64,000 bases of DNA from Aliikangiella coralliicola (GTDB taxonomy: Bacteria > Pseudomonadota > Gammaproteobacteria > Enterobacterales > Kangiellaceae): assembly GCF_007004725.1 (NCBI RefSeq), contig NZ_ML660166.1, positions 372,001 through 436,000 on the forward strand, given 5' to 3'. Both the position numbers and the translations under genes were made by a program. The notes below the pieces were generated by a model that saw nothing but the letters and a program-made list of their open reading frames with translations, searched no databases and was not told the origin of the DNA. Within the stretch, counting starts at the first letter, position 1, and every line of letters begins with the position of its first letter. Below, one piece after another: positions 1 through 9,363 of the stretch.

Positions 1-1
1 C

Positions 2-865
2 AATGAAAATTTATTAGAGACTGAATTATTTGGACACGAATCCGGTGCGTTTACCGGTGCTAGCAAGCGCCACCTGGGGCGATTTGAACTTGCAGACAAA
101 GGAAGTCTATTCCTGGATGAACTAGGCAACAGTTCACTAGCGGTGCAAGAAAAGCTCTTAAGAGTAATTGAATATGGTGAGCTAGAGCGCGTGGGCGGTA
201 GCAAAACCATTAAAGTCGATGTGAGACTAATTGCAGCAACCAACGAAAACCTGCCTGAACTAGCACATCAGGGAAAGTTTCGCGCCGATTTACTCGACCG
301 GCTTGCTTTCGATGTAATCACTATTCCACCTTTAAGAGCGAGACGCTCAGATATTTTGAGGTTAGCACAGCACTTTGCAATGGCAATGACCAAAGAGCTA
401 GGCAGGGACTATTTCGCAGGTTTTAGTAAGGAAGCAGAGCAGGCTTTACTCAATTATCAATGGCCAGGCAATGTTCGAGAATTAAAAAATGTGATTGAGC
501 GGTGCATTTATAAATCTGCGGCAGATGCAATGATAGATGACATTCAATTTGACCCTTTCGCTTCTCCTTACCGAATAAGTGGTGAAAAAACACGACTATC
601 TAATGACGAGAAGGTCAATGAGCCCGAACAAGCCATCGTTGAAGGTAGTCAGCAGTCCGCAAACAATAATGATTCATCCAATAATTCTCTATTCAACTTT
701 CCTATTGATCTAAAACAGTCGATAATTGATCTGGAGGTCGACATTATCAAGAACGCCCTTGAGAATGCACAGTTTAATCAGAAAAAGTGTGCAGAATTAC
801 TCGGCTTGACTTATCATCAACTGCGTGGATATTTGAAAAAATATCAATTGCTCGAACACAAGTGA
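2..865 (+). CDS. pspF: PspF, sigma-54 enhancer-binding activator of the phage-shock operon (5' end outside window)
   Basis: This gene is cut by the left edge; 287 codons are visible. The reading frame is already open at base 2 and carries the sigma-54-contacting GAFTGA loop (about base 48), the Walker B region (SLFLDEL), and a run of AAA+ motifs (GKFRADLLDRLAFDV, WPGNVRELKN). The C-terminus is a Fis-type helix-turn-helix (CAELLGLTYHQLRGYLKKY). There is no N-terminal receiver domain in what is visible, and the sequence follows enterobacterial PspF closely. PspF remodels sigma-54 RNA polymerase at the pspA promoter and is held inactive by PspA. The psp structural genes would be expected just left of the window. 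The linker before the HTH (about bases 590-700) is Asn/Ser-rich and poorly conserved. Confidence 0.9.
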   Translation, partial: NENLLETELFGHESGAFTGASKRHLGRFELADKGSLFLDELGNSSLAVQEKLLRVIEYGELERVGGSKTIKVDVRLIAATNENLPELAHQGKFRADLLDRLAFDVITIPPLRARRSDILRLAQHFAMAMTKELGRDYFAGFSKEAEQALLNYQWPGNVRELKNVIERCIYKSAADAMIDDIQFDPFASPYRISGEKTRLSNDEKVNEPEQAIVEGSQQSANNNDSSNNSLFNFPIDLKQSIIDLEVDIIKNALENAQFNQKKCAELLGLTYHQLRGYLKKYQLLEHK

Positions 866-914
866 ATTCATCTGTTTGTGAATATAACTAAAACTGTGAA
901 AGTAGTGAAATAAA

Positions 915-2567
915 GTGTCCATTAAGAGCCTATTCCCAATAATGCGCTTTCTTAATATTATTGTTGTAATCAGTTTAATATCTGCTTGCCAATATCAAAA
1001 GAAGGCCAACGTGAGGGACGATGTTTTAGTGTATTGCTCCGAGGGCAGTCCGCAAACTTTTAACCCTCAGTTATCTACCTCAGGCACAACTTTCGATGCC
1101 TCTTCCAGAACGCTTTACAACCGACTTGTTGAGTTTAAGCCTGGTAGCACTCTTATTGAACCGGCTCTAGCCACTCACTGGACAATATCAGCTGACGGAA
1201 AAGAATACATTTTTGACTTGCGTACCGATGTGAAATTTCATACCACTGCAAACTTCAAACCTACACGGCCATTTAATGCCGACGATGTATTATTTAGTTT
1301 TGAACGCCAATGGCAAAAAGACCACCCATTTCATAATACTTCAAAGCTAGGATATCGTTATTTCGAATCGATGGGGATGGGCGGCCTGATTGAGAGCATT
1401 GAAAAAATAAGTTCACATAAAATTAAGTTTCGGTTAAGCCGTGCCGAAAGCCCCTTTCTTGCATCCTTAGCGATGGATTTCGCGTCGATTTTGTCAGCTG
1501 AATATGCTCAGCAGCTAGCACAACAGAACAAAGTAGAAATAATCGATAGTAAACCTGTCGGGACCGGACCTTTTCAGTTGGTCCGTTACCAGCCCGATGC
1601 CTATATTCGATACAAGGCTCACCCAGATTACTGGCAGGGAAAACAGCGGCTGAATAACCTTGTTTTTGCAATAACGCCAGACCCTTCGTTACGCTTTGCC
1701 AGGCTTGTTGCTGGCGAGTGCGACGTCATGGCGAATCCGTTACCGGTCCATATAACTTCGGCAGAACAATTTCAAAGCGCTCGGGTTATTAGCGAAGCAG
1801 GTTTAAACATTGCCTATCTTTCGATGAATACCACTAAGCCTCCATTTAACAATCACCTGGTACGTCACGCGATTAACCACGCTATCAATAAAAACTCGAT
1901 TATTAATGCCGTTTACCAAAAAACAGCAACAGAGGCCAAAAACCCGATACCTCCAAACATGTGGGCGTACAACAAGTCGATTAAAGATTTTGAGTTTTCT
2001 CCAGAAAAAGCGCGCAAATTATTGTCTGAGGCGGGTTATGCGAACGGATTTAATATGACGATTTCAACTATGTCTGCTCAACGAGCTTATAATCCAAACG
2101 CAAAAAAAATGGCTGAACTCATCCAGCAAAACTTACGTGATATCGGGATTAATGTTGACATCGAAACCTATGAGTATGGCGCATTCCTTTATAAAGTCAG
2201 AAAAGGCGAACATCATTCTGCGCTACTTGGCTGGACCGGTGACAACGGCGATCCTGATAACTTTTTTACACCACTGCTGAGTTGTGCAGGAACTATGACC
2301 GGCACAAATTCTTCTTTTTGGTGTGACCCCCAATTTAATCAATTAATTCACCAAGCACGATCACAAACACGCGTAAAAAGTCGAACTCAACTTTACCAAC
2401 AGGCGCAACGGGTTTTTAAACAAGCATCGCCCTGGGTCCCTATTGCTCACGCTACTCAACATCTTATCATTAATCCTCGCGTGAAAAACTTTGCAATCAT
2501 TCCAACTGGTGGTGTGTACTTTAAGGATGTATACCTCGAAAATTCTGAGGTATTAAACGATGAGTAA
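915..2567 (+). CDS. sapA: SapA-type peptide ABC transporter substrate-binding lipoprotein
   Basis: A solute-binding protein of the SBP_bac_5 (DppA/OppA) family, 550 aa from a GTG at 915. It resembles SapA, which captures antimicrobial peptides or other cargo for import. The N-terminus is a short hydrophobic signal ending in a lipobox (ISAC), so this copy appears to be a lipoprotein, whereas enterobacterial SapA has an ordinary signal peptide. An in-frame ATG at 942 would give a more compact lipoprotein signal; neither start has a strong ribosome site. Family landmarks include VGTGPF near residue 216, NxxxPPFNNxxVRHAINHAIN near 310, and a C-terminal domain with DPDNFFTPLLSC. It is the first gene of a five-gene operon and overlaps sapB by 8 bases. 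Confidence 0.9.
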   Translation: MSIKSLFPIMRFLNIIVVISLISACQYQKKANVRDDVLVYCSEGSPQTFNPQLSTSGTTFDASSRTLYNRLVEFKPGSTLIEPALATHWTISADGKEYIFDLRTDVKFHTTANFKPTRPFNADDVLFSFERQWQKDHPFHNTSKLGYRYFESMGMGGLIESIEKISSHKIKFRLSRAESPFLASLAMDFASILSAEYAQQLAQQNKVEIIDSKPVGTGPFQLVRYQPDAYIRYKAHPDYWQGKQRLNNLVFAITPDPSLRFARLVAGECDVMANPLPVHITSAEQFQSARVISEAGLNIAYLSMNTTKPPFNNHLVRHAINHAINKNSIINAVYQKTATEAKNPIPPNMWAYNKSIKDFEFSPEKARKLLSEAGYANGFNMTISTMSAQRAYNPNAKKMAELIQQNLRDIGINVDIETYEYGAFLYKVRKGEHHSALLGWTGDNGDPDNFFTPLLSCAGTMTGTNSSFWCDPQFNQLIHQARSQTRVKSRTQLYQQAQRVFKQASPWVPIAHATQHLIINPRVKNFAIIPTGGVYFKDVYLENSEVLNDE

Positions 2568-3537
2568 AATGATATTACGTCAGCTACTGATCCTATTGTC
2601 CAGTCTAGTCATACTGACTTTTTTTACTTTTGGTCTGACGTTATTTTTTCCGATTGAGTCTCGTTTCCAATTGTTAGATACCACTCAGGCACCAGACGGT
2701 CTGGTAGAACAGTATGTCAGCTATATTAAACATATTATCACCGGTGACTGGGGATTTTCTCAGTCAAGAGGAACTGATGTTCTTAAAGAATTTTTCATTT
2801 ATTTTCCAGCCACCGTTGAATTAGTTATCACAGCTTTATTGTTAGCGCTATCCCTTGGGATACCACTAGGCATTACCGCTGCGCAAAATAAAAATAAATG
2901 GCCGGACAAACTCGTTGTGTCGAGTACTCTAGTCGGCTATTCCATGCCGATTTTCTGGTGGGGAATGTTACTTGTGTTATTCTTTTCTTTGTCGCTTGGT
3001 GTTACGCCAGTGGCCAGTCGGCTGGGATTTGAATATGACATCATTCCTGTAACAGGTTTTATGCTAATTGATACGCTTTTGTCCGATCAACCTTATGCGA
3101 TAGAAGCATTTTATGACGCACTTCACCATCTAATTTTACCCGCTATCGTACTTGCTACAATTCCTCTGGCAATATTTACACGAGTTACACGCTCAGCGAT
3201 GATAAAAGTCCTCGCAAGCGATTACATTAGAACGGCTAAAGCCAAGGGGCTTTCTCATGGTCGAATTATCTGGATACATGCTTTACGCAACGCCATGTTA
3301 CCAATCCTGACAATCATTGGCTTACAAATAAGTGTACTCATCACCGGAACGCTGATTACTGAAACGATTTTTTCCTGGCCAGGCGTTGGCAAATGGCTCT
3401 TAGAAGCGGTTTATCGCAGGGACTTTGTCACCCTTCACGCGGGATTATTAGCAACTGCTTCTCTAGTAATAATGATTAACATCGCGGTTGAATTAATGTC
3501 ATTTTATGTAAATCCAAAGATGAGGTTGCAAGAATGA
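2560..3537 (+). CDS. sapB: SapB-type ABC transporter inner-membrane permease
   Basis: A 325-aa membrane permease of the DppB/OppB family. It has a first transmembrane helix at residues 6-27, a periplasmic stretch, and then five hydrophobic segments. The EAA-like cytoplasmic loop that docks the ATPase is seen around RTAKAKGLSHGRIIW (residues 226-240). It would pair with SapC to form the import channel. The ATG lies inside the end of sapA (8-base overlap) and the gene overlaps sapC by 4 bases, so translation is probably coupled. In length and motif layout it is an ordinary family member. Confidence 0.9.
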   Translation: MSKMILRQLLILLSSLVILTFFTFGLTLFFPIESRFQLLDTTQAPDGLVEQYVSYIKHIITGDWGFSQSRGTDVLKEFFIYFPATVELVITALLLALSLGIPLGITAAQNKNKWPDKLVVSSTLVGYSMPIFWWGMLLVLFFSLSLGVTPVASRLGFEYDIIPVTGFMLIDTLLSDQPYAIEAFYDALHHLILPAIVLATIPLAIFTRVTRSAMIKVLASDYIRTAKAKGLSHGRIIWIHALRNAMLPILTIIGLQISVLITGTLITETIFSWPGVGKWLLEAVYRRDFVTLHAGLLATASLVIMINIAVELMSFYVNPKMRLQE

Positions 3538-4421
3538 ATAACATTCCGCAGTTTTATCAACAAAGACGCATTCCAAGTTCCGCAGCCCGCTGGTGGAAAA
3601 ATTTTACCGACAATAAATTAGCGACATCGGCGTTATTGCTATTGTCTTTAATCATATTGATTGCCATATTTTCTCCTTTTATCGCTCCTTACGATCCTAC
3701 ATTACAATCGGCAGATTATTTACTCCCTCCTTCGTGGTATGAGGACGGGACTAGCGCCCACATTTTTGGAACCGATGCCTTAGGTAGAGATCTTTTTTCC
3801 CGATTGGCTCATGGCGCGGGTCTTTCTCTAAAATTAGCCACCTTTGTTGTCGCCATTGCAGCTTCGGTAGGAATATTTTTAGGTAGCTTGACAGCACTAT
3901 CAAATCAGTTTGTTGATCAAATTACTATTCGAATTATGGATTTGGTTTTAGCGCTGCCTTCTCTTTTATTGGCTGTCGTCATTGTCGCCATCATTGGTCC
4001 CGGCTTACCAAACGCAATTTATGCCGTAGCTATCGTGTTAATTCCGCATTTTGTTTTAGTCACACGAAGTGCCATTAAAAACGAAGTTAATAAAGAATAT
4101 GTCACGGCAATGATTCTTGACGGTTCAGGTAAAATACGTCTGTTTTGCAAATCTATTTTTCCGAATATATTGCCACCATTAATTGTCCAACTAACTCTCG
4201 CATTTTCAACAGCAATACTCGAAATAGCGGCGCTTGGCTTTTTGGGCTTAGGTGCTCAAGCACCACATCCAGAATGGGGCACAATTCTTTCTGAATCACA
4301 CAACAATATCGTTAACGCTCCGTGGACCGTGACCTTACCTGGTCTGGCGATTTTTTTCACCTTACTATCAATCAATCTTGTTGGCGATGGCTTGCGCGAT
4401 GCGATGGATTTGGGAAATTAG
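3534..4421 (+). CDS. sapC: SapC-type ABC transporter inner-membrane permease
   Basis: A 295-aa permease of the DppC/OppC family, partner of SapB. The N-terminal cytoplasmic stretch (about 30 residues) precedes a first helix (LATSALLLLSLIILIAIFSP). The conserved GTDALGRDLFSRLAHGAGLS motif typical of DppC-type proteins is at residues 80-99, and the EAA loop lies near residues 183-200. Its start overlaps the end of sapB by 4 bases; sapD follows after 39 bases. The gap before sapD is the only real spacer in this operon and contains no obvious terminator. Confidence 0.9.
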   Translation: MNNIPQFYQQRRIPSSAARWWKNFTDNKLATSALLLLSLIILIAIFSPFIAPYDPTLQSADYLLPPSWYEDGTSAHIFGTDALGRDLFSRLAHGAGLSLKLATFVVAIAASVGIFLGSLTALSNQFVDQITIRIMDLVLALPSLLLAVVIVAIIGPGLPNAIYAVAIVLIPHFVLVTRSAIKNEVNKEYVTAMILDGSGKIRLFCKSIFPNILPPLIVQLTLAFSTAILEIAALGFLGLGAQAPHPEWGTILSESHNNIVNAPWTVTLPGLAIFFTLLSINLVGDGLRDAMDLGN

Positions 4422-4460
4422 CGTGTTGTTATTTATTAAAAAAGTCTCGGTCATTTAAAC

Positions 4461-5468
4461 ATGCAGTTATTACGGGTCGAAAATCTCTCCGTCACTTACC
4501 ATAGTAGCAGTGGGCCGCTGTCGATTGTTGAAAGACTTTCACTAAAAATGGATGAAGGTGAAATACTCGGCGTTATTGGAGAGTCTGGCTCAGGAAAAAG
4601 TGTCTTCGCCCTATCAATAATGGGACTGCTTTCGACCAAGATGGTGATGCGTGCAGATTATCTTAATCTGGATGGCGAAGACCTAATGAAAATGTCAGCA
4701 ATGGATCGCGCTGTTTATGTCGCCTCAAAGGCTGCTATTATTTTTCAAGAACCCCAAGCTAGCTTAAATCCTTGTTTTACTGTGAGTAGTCAGCTTGATG
4801 AAACGCTTTCTATACATCAGGGCGGAACTCGAAAAAATAGGCGAGTACGCGCTCTGGAACTTTTGGACTCAGTCGGTATCACCAAACCTGAAATTTTGCT
4901 TAAACTTTACCCCCACCAGTTATCGGGCGGCATGAATCAAAGAGTTGCAATTGCGATGGCGCTGGCGTGTAAACCAAGATTACTAATTGCCGACGAACCG
5001 ACCACCGCATTAGATGTTACCATCCAGGCTCAAATTCTTGAATTACTCGTCAATTTAAGTCAATCTGAAAAAGCTGGATTGATGTTGATCACTCACGACT
5101 TTGCCCTTCTATCAGAAAACACTGATCGTATTGGAGTAATTTATTCAGGGCAGTTAATGGAACACGCTGCCACCGAAAATATTTTAAACTCTCCACGCCA
5201 TCCTTATACTCGTGCGTTGTTAGATAGTGTCCCGCAATTAGGTGATCGACACGTAAAGGGAAGTCGCCTGTTTGCGCTACAAGGCCAAATTCCAGCGATG
5301 GATCAATTACCTGTGGGGTGTCGTTTAGGCCCACGCTGCCCTAAAGCTGAAAAGCAGTGCGTTAACAAACCTGAATTACTCAGCGTAGAAAATCATGGCA
5401 AGGTACGTTGTCATCTGGCCAAGCCGTCACCAACAGTAAAAAAACCGTTGGAACAAGAGGAACAATGA
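4461..5468 (+). CDS. sapD: SapD-type ABC transporter ATP-binding protein
   Basis: A 335-aa ATPase of the DppD/OppD family that energises the SapBC channel. It has Walker A (GESGSGKS, about residue 40), the signature motif in the variant form LSGGMNQR (about residue 154), Walker B (LLIADEP) and the switch histidine (LITHDFAL). The C-terminal oligopeptide-transporter extension carries the cysteine-containing stretch CRLGPRCPKAEKQC. In enteric bacteria SapD is also needed for Trk potassium uptake; whether this holds here cannot be judged. The stop overlaps the sapF start region. Confidence 0.9.
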   Translation: MQLLRVENLSVTYHSSSGPLSIVERLSLKMDEGEILGVIGESGSGKSVFALSIMGLLSTKMVMRADYLNLDGEDLMKMSAMDRAVYVASKAAIIFQEPQASLNPCFTVSSQLDETLSIHQGGTRKNRRVRALELLDSVGITKPEILLKLYPHQLSGGMNQRVAIAMALACKPRLLIADEPTTALDVTIQAQILELLVNLSQSEKAGLMLITHDFALLSENTDRIGVIYSGQLMEHAATENILNSPRHPYTRALLDSVPQLGDRHVKGSRLFALQGQIPAMDQLPVGCRLGPRCPKAEKQCVNKPELLSVENHGKVRCHLAKPSPTVKKPLEQEEQ

Positions 5469-6442
5469 TGCACTTATTAGAAGCACAGAACTTATCAAAA
5501 TGCTACAACTTGAGAAATTATCAATTTGGTAAAACTGCGCGACTGGAAGCGATTAAAAACATTAGTTTTACTCTTGATGCCGGACAAACACTCGCAATTG
5601 TTGGTGAGTCAGGTTCAGGAAAATCGACTTTAGCCAGGCAAATTATTGGAATCGAAGCACCGACCAATGGCCGTGTTGTATTTAACGGCGAAGAGTTAAA
5701 CTACAAAAACAAAAAACACCGTAAGCTTCGCTTCAAAAATATTCGTATGATTTTCCAGAACCCTTATGAATCACTCAATCCACAAGCCCGTGTTGGTTCA
5801 ACTTTGGAAGAAGTTTTATTGATAAATACTCAACTTTCAGCAAAACAAAGGAAACGAAAAATCGAAGAAACACTTACCAAAGTTGGTTTGCTACCGGAAC
5901 ATCAATACCGCTACCCTTATATGTTCTCTGGTGGGCAGCGTCAAAGAATCGCTATCGCAAGAGCAATTATTCTAGATCCAAAAATAATCATCGCTGACGA
6001 ACCGCTTTCCGCCCTTGACGTTTCTATTCAGGCTCAAATATTAAATTTAATGCAAGAGCTTCAAGAGCAAATGAAAATTTCCTACTTATTCATTTCCCAT
6101 GATCTCAATGTAGTTGAACATATCGCTGATAATGTAATGGTAATGTTTCATGGTGAAGTAGTGGAACTGGGAAGTATCGAACACATTTATGACGATCCGC
6201 AACACCCTTATACCCAGGCGCTTTTTGCCAGCACACCTATGTATCGACGAAGATTTCCTGATTTCGCACAACCGCAATTTTCAAAACGTAAGGGAGTTGG
6301 TGAAGAAGGATGTTGTTTTGCCAAACGCTGTCAGTATTGCCAATCCCATTGCGAACAAGAAGCTCCGCCACTTCTCTCCGATCAAAATGGTCATGAAATC
6401 GCCTGCTTTAATGTTAACTCAGATCAAAAGCAAGCGAGTTAG
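5468..6442 (+). CDS. sapF: SapF-type ABC transporter ATP-binding protein
   Basis: The second ATPase of the Sap importer, about 324 aa. Walker A (GESGSGKS), signature (FSGGQRQR), Walker B (IIIADEP) and a switch His (FISHDLNV) are all present, followed by a C-terminal Cys-containing extension. Two adjacent ATG codons occur at 5465 and 5468. The Shine-Dalgarno-like GAGGA at 5457-5461 sits 3 bases before the first and 6 before the second, so 5468 is favoured, giving a TGATG overlap with sapD. The open frame extends upstream to 5408 inside sapD, but that is not a likely start. It is the last gene of the operon and is followed by a strong bidirectional terminator. Confidence 0.9.
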   Translation: MHLLEAQNLSKCYNLRNYQFGKTARLEAIKNISFTLDAGQTLAIVGESGSGKSTLARQIIGIEAPTNGRVVFNGEELNYKNKKHRKLRFKNIRMIFQNPYESLNPQARVGSTLEEVLLINTQLSAKQRKRKIEETLTKVGLLPEHQYRYPYMFSGGQRQRIAIARAIILDPKIIIADEPLSALDVSIQAQILNLMQELQEQMKISYLFISHDLNVVEHIADNVMVMFHGEVVELGSIEHIYDDPQHPYTQALFASTPMYRRRFPDFAQPQFSKRKGVGEEGCCFAKRCQYCQSHCEQEAPPLLSDQNGHEIACFNVNSDQKQAS

Positions 6443-6510
6443 TCCATAACAGTTTTTTCAGCCAAGTCAGGGCTTGTTTGTTTTTCACTAATCACAATAA
6501 ACGCGAAAAT

Positions 6511-6538
6511 AAAAAAAGGGCGAATCCGCCCTTTTTTT
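6511..6538. terminator. Bidirectional rho-independent terminator between sapF and ppiD
   Basis: A perfect GGGCG/CGCCC stem (6518-6522 with 6527-6531, loop AATC) is flanked by seven A on the left and seven T on the right. It can therefore end transcription from both convergent genes, sapF on the plus strand and ppiD on the minus strand. Confidence 0.9.
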
Positions 6539-6558
6539 ACTATAAAGAAACAACTCTA

Positions 6559-8460
6559 CTAACGAGATAGAACTCCAAGATTTCGTTTAACGTCAGCATT
6601 TTTACGATTATTTTCGATGAACGCGCTGTATCCTGCGTTAGCAAAATAGCTGCTGATATAAAGTTCTCTTTGTTTTTTGTTCGCATCATCAGCTTTTGAC
6701 CAATCGCCTTTTTCCACCTGGCTTAACATGAGCACAGCAAATCCTTGATAGTCCTCAGCCATTTCTAGAGAGACTTCACCTTCTGCTGGTGTCGGCATCT
6801 TGAAAAACTGCTGATTAGTTGTGTAAGACAAACTAGCATTGTTACGTTCGATTTTGTCCAAATCAGTCCAGCTCAAGGTATTTTCTGTCAATAATTCATC
6901 AATTGATTCTTGTGCTTTTAACTTAGTCAATAAAGTATTGGCTAGATCTCCTGCAGCTTGTTTTGCTCTCGATTGGATTAAATTATTTCTCACTCTATCT
7001 TTAACCTCTTCAAGTGGTTGAATTTCACTCGGCTTATGTTCTTTTAATCGAAGAACGACTATGTGATTTTCACCCAACTCTATCGGTTGAGAATTCAGTA
7101 ACCCGTCTTTAACATCAGTACTAAACGCTGCGTCTTTGACTGTTTGATTAGCAAAAATACCTTCTCTACTTGATTGACCAAATAAATTACTGGTTTTAAC
7201 TTCAAGCTCTGTAGCAGTTGCAGCCTCAGATAGTGAATCCGCAAACTCAAATGATTTTTCCTTCAAAAGCTCAGCCTTAGCATGGAAAATTTCCTCAGCT
7301 TTCTGCTTTTTCAGCTCTGGAACTAATTCAGCTTTCACTTGCTCAAGCGGTTGAACATTACCTTCAATCAGATTGGTTAATTTTAAAATCTGATAACCAT
7401 CTTCAATCTTAATTGGTTGAGTTACATCGCCAGCATTAACTAGTTTAGCGACAGCTTCTTCAGCTGACTCTTCTAACGACCCTGGTAATAAAATACCTAA
7501 ATCTCCGCCCACTTCTGCAGTCGGAGCGTCATCAGATTCGCTTTTCGCAATTTCTGCAAAATCTTCACCTTTCGCTATTCTTTCACTAATTGCAGTGGCT
7601 TTGGCGAGAGCTTCGTCTTCACCGTCTTCTGACAAAATTAAAATATGCGAATATTGACGCTGCTCTTCAGACCTAAATCGACTTAAATTATCCTGATAGT
7701 ATGTTTCAACTTCTTCTTCAGTCGGGTCTTGAGCATTCTGCAGTGAATCAACTGACAATTCGACATACTCAACGGAAACTTTTTCTTCAATTCGAAATGC
7801 TTCCTGATTATCTTGATAATACTGATTAAGATCATCTTCACCGATTTCAAGACCGGCTTTAAACTTTTCAAAATCAAGTTTCAAAACTTTTCCAGAACGC
7901 TTTTGAGACATCAACTCGTAATCAGATTGGGCTTCACTTTTTAAAGTAAACTCAGTGCCCGTAATACCACCGATTAGTTGCTGACTAGTTTCCTGATTCG
8001 CATAAATTGATTTAAATGCTTCGCGACTTATTTGAGCACGAGCAAGAGTTTGGTCGACCAAACCTGACGAATATTTGCCATCGAGCTGATAATTTGGATC
8101 AGTTTGAATTACTTTTCTTAGTGCGTTGGTTGATAACCTTAAACCAAGCTCATTAGTTGATTGCTCGGTCACTTTCATAGTGATCAGCTGTTGAAGAACA
8201 TTTTCTTGAAAATTTCTTTCGTCTTCTTCGGTCTTAACATTAGCATTATAAAAATCAGCGCGACGTGCTTTAAAGTTATTATAGGCTCTTTGGAACTCGC
8301 TCTGAGAGATGCTTTCACCGTTTACCACTGCAACAGCATTCGGATCTCCTAAGAAAAACGATGAACTGAAATATCCGGCAAACACGAATGAAATAACAAT
8401 TACAAAGACTACAACTTTAACCCAGGGCTTTTTTACCCCTTCTCTAATATTTTCTAACAT
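6559..8460 (-). CDS. ppiD: PpiD, membrane-anchored periplasmic peptidyl-prolyl isomerase/chaperone
   Basis: A 633-aa protein of the PpiD/SurA-N family. A short cytoplasmic start (MLENIREGVKKPW) leads into a single transmembrane helix (about residues 16-34); the rest is periplasmic. The SurA_N-like chaperone part (VNGESISQSEFQRAYNN) is followed by a parvulin-type domain at about residues 265-365 (QYSHILIL, GGDLGILLPGSL) and a long C-terminal region. PpiD works at the Sec translocon on newly exported outer-membrane and periplasmic proteins. Its place beyond hupB and lon is the usual gammaproteobacterial order. Two tRNA genes and their terminator separate it from hupB, so it must have its own promoter. 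Confidence 0.93.
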   Translation of the reverse strand: MLENIREGVKKPWVKVVVFVIVISFVFAGYFSSSFFLGDPNAVAVVNGESISQSEFQRAYNNFKARRADFYNANVKTEEDERNFQENVLQQLITMKVTEQSTNELGLRLSTNALRKVIQTDPNYQLDGKYSSGLVDQTLARAQISREAFKSIYANQETSQQLIGGITGTEFTLKSEAQSDYELMSQKRSGKVLKLDFEKFKAGLEIGEDDLNQYYQDNQEAFRIEEKVSVEYVELSVDSLQNAQDPTEEEVETYYQDNLSRFRSEEQRQYSHILILSEDGEDEALAKATAISERIAKGEDFAEIAKSESDDAPTAEVGGDLGILLPGSLEESAEEAVAKLVNAGDVTQPIKIEDGYQILKLTNLIEGNVQPLEQVKAELVPELKKQKAEEIFHAKAELLKEKSFEFADSLSEAATATELEVKTSNLFGQSSREGIFANQTVKDAAFSTDVKDGLLNSQPIELGENHIVVLRLKEHKPSEIQPLEEVKDRVRNNLIQSRAKQAAGDLANTLLTKLKAQESIDELLTENTLSWTDLDKIERNNASLSYTTNQQFFKMPTPAEGEVSLEMAEDYQGFAVLMLSQVEKGDWSKADDANKKQRELYISSYFANAGYSAFIENNRKNADVKRNLGVLSR

Positions 8461-8548
8461 AGCGAATCGCTCATTTTACAAACTTGGTTTTAAAAACTCG
8501 ATATTGTTTTTCTTTTTAATCTGTTGGATAAAATACAATCAAACGGAT

Positions 8549-8573
8549 AAAAAAACGCGCCAACCAAGGCGCG
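8549..8573 (-). terminator. Rho-independent terminator after tRNA-Asp
   Basis: A CGCGCC/GGCGCG stem (8556-8561 with 8568-8573, loop AACCAA) is followed on the minus strand by a run of T (plus-strand A at 8549-8555). It lies a few bases past the 3' end of tRNA-Asp. Confidence 0.85.
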
Positions 8574-8580
8574 CTTATTT

Positions 8581-8657
8581 TGGCGGAGCGGACGGGACTC
8601 GAACCCGCGACCCCCGGCGTGACAGGCCGGTATTCTAACCAGCTGAACTACCGCTCC
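8581..8657 (-). tRNA. tRNA-Asp (GTC)
   Basis: A 77-nt cloverleaf on the minus strand with a GGAGCGG/CCGCTCC acceptor stem, the T-loop GGTTCGAGTCC, anticodon GTC in the loop CCTGTCACG, and an encoded CCA end at 8581-8583. It is followed by a terminator and preceded by tRNA-Val. Confidence 0.97.
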
Positions 8658-8765
8658 TTAACCCAAACACAACTTAAAAGGCTTTTAGTGAATCCAAATT
8701 CTAATCAAACCCAACTAATGATTGATTAGGTTTGGATTAAGTACAGAAAATCTAAACTCTTAAGC

Positions 8766-8841
8766 TGGTGGGCGCTGCTGGGCTCGAACCAGCGACCCTC
8801 GCCTTGTAAGGGCGATGCTCTCCCAACTGAGCTAAGCGCCC
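8766..8841 (-). tRNA. tRNA-Val (TAC)
   Basis: A 76-nt cloverleaf on the minus strand. The acceptor stem is GGGCGCT/AGCGCCC, the anticodon loop CCTTACAAG gives TAC, the T-loop is GGTTCGAGCCC, and CCA is encoded. Only 13 bases separate it from the hupB stop codon, so hupB, tRNA-Val and tRNA-Asp may share a transcript. Confidence 0.97.
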
Positions 8842-8854
8842 GAAAAATTGAGCG

Positions 8855-9127
8855 CTAGTTTACCGCGTCTTTAAGGCCTTTACCAGCTTTAAATCCAGGT
8901 ACTTTTGCAGCTGGAATATCGATGGTTTTTCCAGTTTGAGGATTGCGGCCAGTGCGAGCAGCACGATCTTTTACAGAAAAGGTACCAAATCCGACTAATG
9001 CGACTTGATCGCCTTTACGGAGTGTTTCAGTAATAGCGTCAATCATCGCGTCTAATGCGCGGCCTGCAGAAGCTTTAGATATGTCAGCGCCTGATGCAAT
9101 TGCATCTACAAGTTCAGATTTATTCAC
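8855..9127 (-). CDS. hupB: HU-beta type nucleoid DNA-binding protein
   Basis: A 90-aa histone-like protein of the HU/IHF family. Family hallmarks are [11 protein letters not shown] at the N-terminus, [19 protein letters not shown] (the flexible DNA-binding arm) at residues 46-64, and a [20 protein letters not shown]-terminus, which matches HupB rather than IHF. HU bends DNA non-specifically and compacts the nucleoid. Its ATG is preceded by AAAGGGGAATT, a strong ribosome site. It sits downstream of lon in the usual order, with 236 bases between them. Confidence 0.97.
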   Translation of the reverse strand: MNKSELVDAIASGADISKASAGRALDAMIDAITETLRKGDQVALVGFGTFSVKDRAARTGRNPQTGKTIDIPAAKVPGFKAGKGLKDAVN

Positions 9128-9363
9128 TTAATTCCCCTTTAATTCTTATCAGTTGATTTTGAGAGCATAGGTTTAGAGATAATTCGGTATATGCCCCTCG
9201 CGGATAACTTTATACCAACGGAGTAATTTACCTGTCAAGCAACAAATCGTCTTAAACCCAGAAAAACCGCGGCTTTGGTCAAATTTAGAGCATTTTAAAA
9301 GTGAAACATGCGTTTTTGACAGATGCTCCATTTTTAAGCTTGATCAAAGCCAACAGCGAATAT

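Noticed and set aside
5408..5464. Upstream extension of SapF inside sapD
   Set aside because: It would overlap sapD by 61 bases and adds non-conserved residues; the ATG pair at 5465/5468 has a ribosome site and starts at the domain.
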